The notes below the pieces were generated by a model. The model searched no databases. It was not told the origin of the DNA and saw only the letters and a list, made by a program, of their open reading frames with translations. DNA of 64,000 bases from Centrapalus pauciflorus (Eukaryota; Streptophyta; Magnoliopsida; Asterales; Asteraceae): NCBI GenBank assembly GCA_020465985.1, contig JAANYP010006342.1, positions 1 through 64,000 on the forward strand, read 5' to 3'. Positions 1 to 11,606 of the stretch are shown piece by piece; position 1 is the stretch's first letter, and the number at the start of each line of letters is the position of its first letter. A program made the translations under genes and the position numbers.

Positions 1-2740
1 TGTATACTTATAAAATAATTAAAACCTTTATTCAAACATAAATAATAATAATATATTAAATTTTATAATAAATTAGAACTTCAAATAAGCTAGAGTTTTA
101 TAATATATTAATTTAATTATTAGCAAATCAAGACACATATTAGTAGAATAAAAAAAAATTAAGCTATTTAAATATTAAAAGTTATAAAAATTTCATCTTC
201 GAGAAACACATAAACAATTTTAAAAAATCACTTTGTGTTGTATATACACATTTTATTATAATTATATCTTTTTTATTAGGCTTTAGTTGCATATTGTTTA
301 TGTTATAACTCTTATATAAATATTTGAAAACTTATTATTTCGTATCTATCTTATTTTAGATCCTCAAGATTAGGTTTTATATACTTTTCTACTTGACCTT
401 TCTAAATTTAGTTTAATAAAAAATCTAATAAATGATGTATTGTTAAATTAATATTCATTAGATATACCTACATACATATAAATTTATACAAAATCATACA
501 AAATTACGAAGTATAAATAAAAAGTAAAACGTACATCGTAACTTGTGTGTCAGTGTGTATATAATAGCATACACACTATTTTGTTTTAATAAATATAACT
601 TAGTACCTGGATGTAATTAATATATAAATATTTTATAAACACATATAACTTGAAATATTCTTAAAGATAATAAAATATAGAAATTAGATTAATATAAATA
701 AATTATTAAATTATCTCAAATATGAAATTAAATTATTATAGTATAGTAATATAAGTAAATAGTTAAGATTAAAACATGTTAAATAAGGTTAGTTCATATA
801 GTAAAGAAATTATTTGAATTATATAACATAAATCAAACTAAATCGTTTTAGATAAATGTAGGAGTTAATTTAGAAAGTAATTAAATTAGACTTACTTTCA
901 TAAGTTGTGGTTAAACTATATATTAATTTATTTTTATTTTATTAATTTTTTAAAATCAAACTAAATGAATATTTGAGAGAGTTATATTAGAAAAATTGGG
1001 ATGGATAATGGAAAAATGATTTTATTAGGTGGTGACATGTGCCACATAAGATTTCTTTTATTAATAGGATACTGATTTTATATAAAATCATACAAAGTAT
1101 TTATTTATAGTGTTAAATTATAAAAAATATCATTCCTTTTCAAGCAAATTTATAACATGTATCATATAAATAAAATGTTAAGCACACGTAGTAAATTAAT
1201 TTTTTGATTTTATTACAAAATAAACGTGATATAAACTTTCAGAATATGTAATTTCTTATATAGATTGTATTGTTAAAAATGTAAGAAAAATTAATATAAT
1301 ATTAATCATAAAATAATTGTTAGGTATTTAATAGATAATTAGGCTAACATAAATAAATGGTAATAAACATAATTACTATAAAATTAAAAATAACATTATA
1401 CGTATAAATACAAACCTAACATATAAAAATCAAATATAAAATATAAAAATATTTTTTAAATAAAAATTATAAGAAAAATAAATAAAAACAAATAAAAACC
1501 ATAGCACAAAATAAAAGTTCTAACATACTTCTTGCCACATGGTTAAATGAGGTTAAAATTACACCCTATCAAGTAGTCTAGTATTCAAGTTACAGGATGT
1601 TCGTGCGTTAGATCGAAATTTATAGCTATATAAATTTTAATTAATCAGATAAAAAAATGATAATTACCATAAATTTAACTACAACATATTTCAATGTATA
1701 ACAAACCAAAAACTAAACTAATCTTTCTACTCGAAATAAACTGATTTACTCATTGAAAATTAAGACTCAAGTTTAATTAAAAATTGATCATCTATGAGAA
1801 GCAAATTTAAAAGCTTGGAAAATTAATTATTTTTGAGAAATAAAGACACATGTCAAAAAATATGTGTTGTATAGTGTATACAATTTATTATTCTATTATA
1901 GTAAAAAAAAATTATAAAAAATTTATTTATTCTTTAATCATAATATATTATCAAAATTTAAGCTCTCTATGTTACATGTTAATAAAAATATTAATAGATC
2001 ATATTAACCTACGATCACTTTTTTATAATTGTATTAGGAAATAAACACACAATACACTAGTTACATATTATTTATATCCTAACCTTTTATGGATACATAA
2101 ATTAAGTCATAAAAATGGTACAAAGTATAAATTTGTAATACTAAATTAAGAAAAAAGATATTATTTTTATTATTAAAATTATATATATATCCCGTAATAT
2201 CATATTTTTAAAGTTAAAATGCTATAAAGTATAAACATATGAACTATATATAATATTAAATTTGACTAATGTAAATTATTATGTAAATTAAATCGTATTA
2301 TGTAGATATTATTAGCAAATATTACCTATTTAAAAAAATATATACATTTGAATTAAAGTATACAAAAAAGAATGTAATTAGATATTATTTTTATGTTTTA
2401 TAAGCATTATTCATCTAGCTTTTGAAATATATATGAATAATAGCTATTTTATTATCATTCTTTTACATTTTTTTAATTTTTAGTTTATATTTATAGGATG
2501 ATATAATTTGATATTTTAAAACAATATTAAAGATAAATTCTCTCATGTAATTTATATATTAATTAATTTATAGAAAAGGTACAATATAATATTTAATGAT
2601 AAATTAATTGTTGATAATTAATTGGTGCAATTTAGCAAACCCTTTATTAGTTAATATATTAAGTGGTGTATTTTAGCAAAACCCACTTATGAATAGTAAT
2701 TCATTAGTGAATAATGTATATAGGTATAATTATGTGTTAA
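1..2740. other. AT-rich intergenic DNA, no gene seen
   Basis: Very AT-rich sequence with only short chance ORFs, none with a recognisable protein. I see no clear transposon ends here. It is probably old, decayed repeat DNA. Confidence 0.6.
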
Positions 2741-2754
2741 GAAAATTTATACAT

Positions 2755-3240
2755 AAAAAAAAGCAATTGTAAAAAGACATTTCTTGACATATCCTTCTAC
2801 TTAGCGTTGATTTGATCGAACGGACAATAGTTGGCCAGTTGCCTTGTTGCATGATCTCGTGGAAGTGTTCCAAAACGCAAGTGTAAAAGGGTGCCTTTAT
2901 TTTACTATTTCCAATCATGTTATCTAGAGAAATAGTGATGTATTCTTGTGCTACTGTAACTTCCTCCTCTTGTGTCCACTTTTGGTTTTATCTTGGGCTG
3001 GTAGTGGAAGACACTTTTTTTCTTTTTTAGGTTGGGGTTAGGGTTTCGGGAACTCCTTCAGAAGATATGCCTGATTCATCTCTAAGTTCTTGTCTTGTTT
3101 GAAGTCGAAAATTGTTGTACGTGAGTTGAGTGGGAAATTGTTGGTGTGGCAAATTTATGTATTTTGGTTGTGGTGATTGTTGGAAGAATGGCTGTGATTT
3201 ACAATACATTTGTAATGATCGTGAAAATTTTGGTGGAAAT
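2755..3240 (-). pseudogene. Degraded Myb/SANT-like protein of the PIF/Harbinger ORF1 type
   Basis: Read on the minus strand, the upstream part gives a Gln/Pro/Phe-rich stretch (KSQPFFQQSPQPKYINLPHQ) followed by a VPETLTPT segment. In another frame comes QKWTQEEEVTVAQEY, then NMIGNSKIKAPFY and a degenerate helix. This order (Q/P/F-rich leader, VPET-P, Lys-rich linker, W-x-x-EEE SANT helix, GNSKxKxxFY) is that of the Myb-like ORF1 of plant PIF/Harbinger transposons and the host genes derived from it. A stop and frame change fall between the halves, and the C-terminal half is missing, so it looks like a dead fragment. Family assignment is from memory of the motif order. Confidence 0.5.
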
Positions 3241-3579
3241 TGTAAATTGATCGAGTCAAAATGGTTGTGATGTATAATAAAACTAAAGTCAATAAACTAT
3301 ATATACATGATCCATTCATCCTTTGTGATCTTTTTAAACCCATAATTTTTCAAAAAAATTTAATAAAAAAGCATCCAAACAATTTAACAGTTTCGATGTT
3401 TCTGATATGTTTAGAATCTTGCAGTCAAAAAAATAGGTAAATGTTTGGTGTTACATAATACAATGCAAGTCTATCAACCAAAACATAATACACTCTACTC
3501 TATGTTGCATTTATATTTTATAAACAATGGAACCACGCCTACATATACCTCAGATGCTAAGGTTGTTTGCCAGTCAGTC

Positions 3580-4505
3580 TCAGTCATAGAGTTTTTTTGC
3601 AGACTTTGTTCTCAATGTCTTGCTTTCATTCTTCTCAATCTTCGCTGCAGACTTTTCATTTTGAGAGACAGCTTTTGCTATGGCTTTCAGCTTTCTAGCA
3701 TTTTTCGTACGCTTCATTTGTACTCCCTTCTTCACCTTTCTTGAGAGACTGTAAGATAGAGAGTTTTAGGTACAAAAGGCTCTTAACGTCAACATAAACA
3801 AGCTTTTAACGGAAAACAAAGAATGGGAATATCCCTCGACTCCTCAAGTACCTTGAATAATCATAATAACCTACTAAATTATATATTGCAAGATATTTTT
3901 TCAAATGTCCTATTTTAGTAACTAGATTTTGTTCACACCAGTAAGTCGCTATACTTCTAGAATTAGCTAACTGAATGAGCAGTTTCACTGGTAAAAGTTG
4001 AATTGGTATCATGTGGAATTTCGACGTGTCGACTAATTAGATAAAATGATGAAAGCAACATCCCATTGTCACTTTCGTCTTCCTCAACAATGATTCAAAA
4101 GGTTCTATTATTCTTGGCTTTAGAAGGTGCAAGGCGCTTCAAGGTGCTAAGGGTCACGGAAGCCGCACGCATCGATAAGACAATGCACACTATTATTAGA
4201 AAATGCATATGCATTACTTCTCATCAAATTTTTTTTACCTTAGTTATAATCACACAAACACAAGATTAACTCAAATTTATACCAAAAGTAGTAGTCGAAG
4301 TAAGCATCATTGTTTGTTATTTCGCATACAACATATCATGAAACCCAAGTAAAATGTATAACACTATGTAGGAACAAAAGTAACACTATCAAAAGTAATG
4401 ACAAACTAAGATGCTATGCAGTTAATAGCGTCTCGCGGTCCAATAGCGGTCAAGACCGCTATTTGCTATCGCGGTTATTGCGGTGATATATCGGTGATAT
4501 AGCGG

Positions 4506-4537
<32 letters not shown>

Positions 4538-4571
4538 CGGTGATATAGCGGTATATTTTATATATACATAT

Positions 4572-4652
<81 letters not shown>

Positions 4653-4656
4653 TATA

Positions 4657-4692
<36 letters not shown>

Positions 4693-7190
4693 TGTATGTA
4701 TGTATGTATATATATATATATATGTATGTATTATCATAATCATAGACATAAAGAACATAATATGAAGAACTAAAATCCTAAAGAACATAAACATAAAGAA
4801 CAAAAGTCATAAAGAACTAAAATCATAGAGGTCATAGAATCGAACAACACATTAAACAAACAAAGATAAACAAGATATAGCATTACTTTATAAAGTATTA
4901 AACAAAGTATTAAAGATTTAACAAAATATAGCTTAAAGAATGATCGATCTGGACTGCTCCTCCAAATAGCAGTAAATAGCGGCAAATAGCGGTCCTAAAT
5001 AGCGGTAAATAGCGGCAAATAGCGCCGCTATTCGCGGAACCGCTATTTAGGACCGCTATTTTTTCAAGGACCGCTAACCGCTATAGCGGCGCAATTAACT
5101 GCCCAGCTAAGATGAGCAAAAAAATAGCTGATCTTTTTGGGTCCAAAACCACCTAGACCTACCACATGCGCCTCACTGCGCTTCATGAACATCACTGCAC
5201 CTCGACCTTCTTGATGTGCTGAGACCAGCCTATCAGGAGCGCTTTATAAAACCAAGCTAGTAGTCTACGCTTTAGTAAAAACATGTTCTTAGAATGATGT
5301 TATTTATATCCAATTAGTTAGCATGTCATTCACTGAGAAGCCACACATGATACCACATCAAATTTCACATATAGAACCAGAATCCAGGACAACTTTTGAA
5401 ACCATAACGACCTCTTCAGTGTAAAAAGAAACCCATATATAACAATAATAAATATTACCTACTTAACTTTTTGATTCTTTAGACTTTTAGTTTTGAACCC
5501 TTCTTTTAGTTATCATGGCATCAATCTAATTTCGTGTTCATGCACAATGACGGCGGATCCAGGAATCTTACCATTGGGGCATCACCTATATGGTACATGT
5601 TTTGGTTGTAAGGTTGTTCTTAAGCGACAGGTCGGGTTCTTCGATTTGACGGTTTTTGACCATATTCAATTAATTTATACATAACAACATAATAATTAAC
5701 TAATAAACCCTAACAGTTTAACTAACTAGAAAATACTAACAATTTAACAAACTAATAAGCCATAATAAATAAACATTTTATAATTCGACAAAGTCATATT
5801 ATAATTAGCTTGCTAAGTTAGATAAAAATCATATCAAATTTTCTTTTCTTGGGCCTAATTACTCTGTAACTTATGTTTTTTTAAATGGTTGAGGGCTATT
5901 CTAAAAGTTGGCTGGGGGCTGTCCTTTAAATGGGGCTTGAAGATATGTGATTTCTAATGGAAATTCACAGAGCAGTCAACAATACTTGGAGATATGTGAT
6001 TTCTAAATTCTAATAGAAATTTACAGATATGTGATTTCTAATGTAATGTGCGCTAGGTAAGATTCCACGGGGATGTGAATGTAAACTCATTCCCCAATAA
6101 GAATGAGGACGTTGAGTGGTTATCCGTCTTCTGGTGTTACGAAGATGTTGAATATTTTGAGAAAATTTTGTGTTTTCCTAAATTATTGCTGTGATTATTC
6201 ATGTTTTATCACGTAAAAATACTAGACTGCAGGAAATAACATTTATGATAGCACACCGGAGAGACAAAAGCAAAAGACCTTTGTAAATAGCGGACATATA
6301 TAAGAGCATCAGCAATGGGTTCTTGCAGAGCATGTCCTTGGTCTGATGTGGCAAGAGAGATTCCAACATGGCAGTTTTTGTGAAAGACCTTGGATATTTT
6401 TGGCACATAGGTCCTCATTATTTAACATACCAAGGTCAAAGGTTTGCATATTTTTGCACATCATTTGGCAAATGTAATATCACAAACAAAAGTTACTCTA
6501 TTTCATATCGCTAAATAGTAAATACTACCTAGAAAGTTTAAGGTAATTACTTTTTTCATGGTTGTTTTCTAATTTGAAAACTTTATTACTGCCTATCCAA
6601 AATGGAGTAAAAGTATAAAACACTATAAACATCATGTGACTGACTAATAGTATCTACCTCCTATTTGAATCATCACACACAAGCATGAACGATTAGCAGC
6701 AAAAGCTAAAACCAGACATGCAGTGTGTGGGTGTATAATACACGTGTGTTCGTTTATATTACAATTTTGTTTATCAAATTGTCTAAAAGCGCTTATAGAA
6801 AATTTCCAGAAGCAAAATGCCGACAAGACAATAACCAAGAACCCTATCCTATGAAATTCGTATGCAACATTCCAGACTAGTCATATTCCGGATGATAACT
6901 ACCAAAAAACATATTTAGTCAAAGCGTTGATGCAGTCATAAAGAAGCTAATAGTACTTCTGACCTGCTAATTTGAGGTCGATTAAGAACTACAGTCTCCG
7001 ACGTGTCCATCGCTGTAGCTACAGAAAGACAAAACCAATTCCATTAAATCCTTTTAACTGTAAACAACTGTGTACCGTGTATAGAGATGGAGGGCTTCAT
7101 CTTCATACCTTGAGGTGCATCAATGGCGGCCTCGTCAGTGTTCATGGCCGTTGAAGCTTTTCTCTTATTCTTGTTCCTGTTCTTCGCCAT
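3580..7190 (-). CDS. Small basic conserved plant protein, function unknown (three exons)
   Basis: Spliced gene with exons 7109-7190, 6964-7012 (or 6964-7018) and 3580-3748 (stop TGA at 3580-3582). All introns are GT-AG and the phases join exactly: G|CG between exons 1 and 2, AG|T between exons 2 and 3. The 99-aa product starts MAKNRNKNKRKAST, continues DAPQ-AMDTSE and ends in a Lys/Arg-rich tail with SRKVKKGVQMKRTKNARKLK and TLRTKSAKKLYD. I remember unnamed plant proteins with the same three blocks (MAKxRNKxKR, PQAMDTSE, KKGxxMKRSKN...LY), which supports the model. The basic composition suggests a nuclear or nucleolar, RNA- or DNA-associated role, but that is inference. Intron 2 is about 3.2 kb and holds a hAT-like insertion and smaller repeats. 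Confidence 0.8.
4414..5106. mobile_element. Non-autonomous hAT-like element with 8-bp target duplication
   Basis: The ends are inverted: CTATGCAGTTAATAGCG at the left and, read from the right end, CTGGGCAGTTAATTGCG. Both sides are flanked by the 8-bp direct repeat CTAAGATG (4406-4413 and 5107-5114), the length expected for hAT. Subterminal regions are packed with short repeats of the type AAATAGCGG/CCGCTATTT on both strands, which could fold or bind a transposase. No transposase is present. The centre is a TA/GTAT microsatellite. Confidence 0.8.
4511..4728. repeat. (TA)n / (GTAT)n microsatellite
   Basis: Alternating runs of TA and GTAT inside the hAT-like element. Likely polymorphic in length. 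Confidence 0.9.
5942..6044. repeat. Three spaced copies of GATATGTGATTTCTAA
   Basis: Near-identical motifs begin at 5942, 5992 and 6026, the first two followed by an A-rich stretch and a TTCACAG or TTTACAG end. They lie in intron 2 of the small basic-protein gene. Function unknown; probably part of an old repeat. Confidence 0.5.
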
Positions 7191-8629
7191 GAGAGAAGGA
7201 GGGAGTGAAAGAAGCGATCGAAACAGGTGAGAAGTTGAAAGTTCAAACCTAGCAAAACGCCTAAACGCGAATGCCCACTTGCTCGTGTACTAATGGACTG
7301 GGCCTAAGTAAATGGACTTTTCCTTTTTTTTTTCCACGGACTCACGGAGAAGATATTATAAGCTTTTTTATTTTTTTGTTATCTTTTATTCTTTCTTGAT
7401 AATATTGTTTAAATTTGATACGATATAATTCTTATTTTTTATGAAATTTAATTTATAAACTAAAACGTTGTATCGACTGATAACCAAAACAAAAATTTTA
7501 AGCCAAAAATCAAACCATATTTTTACCAATTTTAGTTTAATTGGTCCGGTTGTTCTATGATTTTGTATTCTATTTCAAGTTTTACACACAACTAGACTTT
7601 TCATTGAAAACTCTTTCGCTAATCTTAACATTCTTTCTATAATGATAAAGGCATAAAGCACATTGTTTCTAAAACCTTTAATTTTTCTTCAAATTTAAAA
7701 AGTAGTTATTTTTATTATCATTTAAGAATAACAATTCGATAAAATTTGCTAATTAAAGACCAATGTAAAGTAACTGGTATTGTTATTTTTATTGTCTCTA
7801 GGATAACTAGCTATATTTTCGATCCTTATTCAAAGATTTAGGTTCTTCACTATAACATACCGATATTTAGTTGTCATATGACAGTATAAAATAATCAGTC
7901 TTTTAATATGAAAAAAAATGAAAAAACTACTGCAACCGTGTATTTATGCTAGTTAACATAAGTCTAAGTGTTATATACTTATATGACATATATTTAAACT
8001 TGTTAGGGCGTTTCGTAAAGGTAATCAAAGAGGAAAAAAATGAGGATAAATTATCAATTAAGGGGCTTGAATAATATATAAAAATTTTCTATAGATTTCC
8101 TAACTAAATTGATATATAGGCTAAATTTCAATCCTTTCATTCTCTAGCAATAATGAAGAATTAAGTTAAATTTAAAGATGGGAAAAAAATTGTAACAATT
8201 ATATGGCTATTGTAATTTTAAATTTTATGGTTAGTTTTATCCTTATTTTCTTTCCTTTCAAGTCTAATCAATGTTATGCAAGTTACATATTTGCCCATGC
8301 ATTATTTAATTTAAATAGACGATTTAACATGTTTAGTATATGTGTGTGAAGTAAGAGTATTGATACGTGTCAGTGTGTTTTGTATAATTTATTAATTTAG
8401 AGATTGAAAAATATTTTATTTATTTGATTAATAAAGTCATGTATATATTTATAATTTTAGATGTCAGATTTTAACAATGTCTTTGATAAAGAATATTGGT
8501 ATATGTCATCGTGTTTATATATAAGAAGCTTAACTATTTAAGTATGTATTAATGTGTATATAAGTACATTGAATGGTAACTTATTTATAGAAATTAATAC
8601 AATAGCATTTATTTAATTTTATTATAAGA
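7191..8629. other. Upstream region of the small gene and AT-rich intergenic DNA
   Basis: The first 100 bases upstream of the minus-strand ATG at 7190 are less AT-rich and would hold its 5' leader. Beyond that I see no gene or clear element. Confidence 0.5.
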
Positions 8630-8867
8630 CTAGGTTATTACCCGTGTACAACGGGTTGATCTTATTAATTAGAATATATATATAAACATATAATAAAGTA
8701 TAAAATAACTATAAGAATTAAATAAAAAAAATAGATACATAGTTTCAATCATAAACCATAAAATACTTGTAAACACTTGCATAACATTTGAAAGCTTTAT
8801 TTATAGAACATCTACCAAATAATTTCATTTATTAATTTAATTTATTCATGATATATAGGAAAAAAAA

Positions 8868-9031
8868 TTATTGTACACGTGGCATATTATTGTTAAGCCA
8901 AGTGTCGCTTTAATTAAGTGACATCTGACATCTATTTATTCATTTAATAGATTAGATAGATTATTGTACGCGTGGCATATTATTGTTAAGCCAAGTGGCG
9001 CTTTAGTTAAGTGACATGACGCATCTAGTTA
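8868..9031. repeat. Tandem duplication of a Helitron head region (about 90 bp units)
   Basis: Unit one (to 8960) and unit two (from 8961) share GGCATATTATTGTTAAGCCA, AGTGACAT and CATCTA at matching places. Unit two resumes after the inserted Helitron at 10318 with TTCATTTAATAG, which continues unit one exactly. Confidence 0.8.
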
Positions 9032-10317
9032 TCTATATCTATATATCTATATCTATATCTATATATTATAATAAAGCAAAACAATTTACGCCACGTGTCG
9101 CTTCCACAACGCACGAAAATTTCATTTTCCCGCCTCTTTTTCCTAATTTAATACATTAACTTAATTACAATAAATTTTTATTTAATTTTTTTTCTCTTCA
9201 ATGAATTAATATCAAATTAGATTTGCAACATATTAAATTGATGCTTACCTAAAATAAATATGTATCACTATTATCCTTAATGATCATAGTTAAATTCAAA
9301 TGTAAAAATTTGGATTTAAATGTAGAAGTGTAGTGAATAAAGTAAAACGTTGAGTTAATTATTTTGCTAACAAAACTTAAAATTTAACTTAGATAACAAA
9401 AGTTAAGAATTACATGATGAAACTTCAATTGTAAAAATGATAAAATTTGATTACTGATTTTCAGATATTCCATTTTTATATTTTATTATTTTCAAAATAT
9501 ATATACAAATTTGCGTAATGGAGGTTTTTTGTTTTTTACAATGATATTTCATATTTGAAGTTAATAAAAATTAAAAGAAATTTTTTTTGCAAGCACACAT
9601 TATTTGTTTTTAATGATATAATATAATAAAGTTTTTTATGTAATACCAAGCAACTAAGTATTTTTTATCTATAAACTAACTAGCTTTTAATTTTTTTATT
9701 TTAATTATATATAAATTTTATAATAATTTATTAAAATATAAAAATTTTATGTATTATTTACATCAACTCATGTAATACATGAGTCTCAAACCAAAATTAT
9801 AATAAAGCAAAACAATTCATGTCATATGTTCTTTCCATAATGCAAGAAAGTTTTATTTTCCCACATCTTTTGCAAATTTAACACCTTAACTTAATTACAT
9901 TAAATTTTGATTTTATTTTTTTCCTTAATTAATTAGTAGTAAATTAGATTTTGTAATGGTTACCTAAAATAATACATCTCTCGTTATCATCCATGATAAT
10001 CATAATTAGATCCAAATGTAAAAAATTGAATTAGTGGTGGAAATTATTATTATTAGATATAATAAAGGAAAACATCAAATGTCACATGTCACCTCTACGT
10101 TTTACCAAAAAATATAATTACAATTTATTATTATAAAAAAATAAATAATAATGCAATTTATTATTTTTAAAAAATATAAATATACTTTATTTTAATCTAT
10201 AAATAATAAAAGATAAACACAATTATTATTTTTGTATGTTTTTATTTTTACTTATATACATTTTATATAAGTAAATTTAATTAAAAATAGTCACGTAATA
10301 TGTGGGTCATAAACTAG
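9032..10317 (+). mobile_element. Non-autonomous Helitron nested in another Helitron
   Basis: The start TCTATATCTATATATC follows an A at 9031; the end CTAG at 10314-10317 is followed by T. The 3' hairpin (CACGTAATATGTGGG) is degenerate. The ATAATAAAGCAAAACAA head recurs at about 9798 and, more decayed, at about 10055, and a degenerate 3' hairpin (TCATGTAATACATGA) lies just before the 9798 copy, so the insert looks like head-to-tail Helitron units. No ORFs. Confidence 0.75.
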
Positions 10318-10339
10318 TTCATTTAATAGAATAGATAGA

Positions 10340-11000
10340 TTCTACTTATAAATAGATGTATAATATGATGCTTTTGAATGGTAACTTATTTACAGAAAAA
10401 TACTTTAACATACCACACCGACGTCCGGATAAATTAACTCGTTATTGATATTTCAAAATGTTATTCATCATTTATCACGTACGAAATTTCATTTATTTTC
10501 AAGATAATTACATGAAGGTGATCCCCAATATCTCACCAATCATGAATGAATAATATCCATGCAAATGTCACAGTCACATTTGCATCTGTCACCAAAATAC
10601 TACAAACAAGTGAAACCAAAAAAAAAAACAACCATAAGCCTTGGTTTTATGTGCTTTTTAATTTGTAATTGGAGCCTTCCGCCTTTTATTTATTATTGTA
10701 TATACTTTTTTTTAAAAAAAAACATTAATGAAAATTAGCCGTTCAACTAGAAAACCTAACCTCATGCGTTTAGGTCCGAACCAAATATGGCCCCATGGGT
10801 GGTTTTTGGGGGGGGGGGGGGGGGTGGGGTCCAGCACACCCAATTTTCCATGTTAGTCTGGTTCCTTCGTTTAAAGTTTACATCTCTATCCTCCATGTGT
10901 AACAGTTAATTGAAAATAATTTATACTCTTAAATGAGTAACTAATTTGTTACCTGTTGATCTCAATAAAATTTAATACTCTAATAACTTATTAATTATAA
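10340..11000. other. AT-rich intergenic stretch
   Basis: No gene seen. It contains the poly-G run annotated separately. Confidence 0.5.
10808..10824 (+). repeat. 17-base poly-G run followed by TGGGGT
   Basis: A pure G tract in very AT-rich DNA. It could form a G-quadruplex and its length may be uncertain in assembly. Confidence 0.9.
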
Positions 11001-11606
11001 TCTATCTATACTATTAAAAGACTAACTACGCTCAGTTCTGGTGCAGCCACGTGTCATCACCATGAATCGACACGTGGCAGGTTTTAAAAATAATAAAGAA
11101 ATTTAAATTAAATCTATCCAAATCTAATATAATCCACTTTTGAATTCAAATCAAATTAAATAAAATCTAATATTTTACTAACTGATTAATTATAATATAA
11201 TATAATATAATAAAAGTTGTAAAAAATATAAGAAAATAATTACTATTCATATATATATATCTACAAATATATAAAATTAATAGGCCAAAATAAATAATAA
11301 TATCATTATTATATACTTTTTGTTTAAAAAAAATAATATTTATACATTTACCTTTTAATTCATTATATTTTATATATAGTATAAATATCCGCGTAATACG
11401 CGGGTAATAAACTAGTATAATATAATAAAAGTTTAAAATATTCAAAAAAATAATTACTATTCATGTGTGTGTTAATAGGTCTTAAAAAATAATAATATCA
11501 TTATTATATATATTTTTTAAAAAATAATATTTATATTTTTACTTTTTAGTTTATTATTTTATATATATATTAAAAATATCAGCGTAATACGCGGGTAATA
11601 AACTAG
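11001..11606 (+). mobile_element. Non-autonomous Helitron with two tandem 3' ends
   Basis: The 5' end TCTATCTATACTATTAAAAG follows A at 11000. A first 3' end, hairpin CCGCGTAATACGCGG then CTAG, stops at 11415. A second copy of the last 190 bp, again with hairpin and CTAG, stops at 11606. Both are followed by T. Subterminal copies of CACGTGTC/GACACGTGGCA pair near the 5' end. No ORF of interest. Confidence 0.8.

Larger units (their letters stand above)
8630..10339 (-). mobile_element. Minus-strand non-autonomous Helitron, interrupted by a second Helitron
   Basis: On the minus strand the 3' end has a GC-rich hairpin (ACCCGTTGTACACGGGT) a few bases before a terminal CTAG, followed by T; CTAG starts at 8630. 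The 5' end TCTATCTATTCTATTAAATG begins at 10339 after an A. This fits insertion between A and T with no target duplication. A second copy of the head (TCTATCTAATCTATTAAATG) starts at 8960, so the element carries two tandem 5' ends. It is split at 9031/10318 by a plus-strand Helitron. No protein coding capacity. Confidence 0.7.

Noticed and set aside
4558..4803. ORF of Tyr/Ile/His repeats
   Set aside because: Translation of a TA/GTAT microsatellite.
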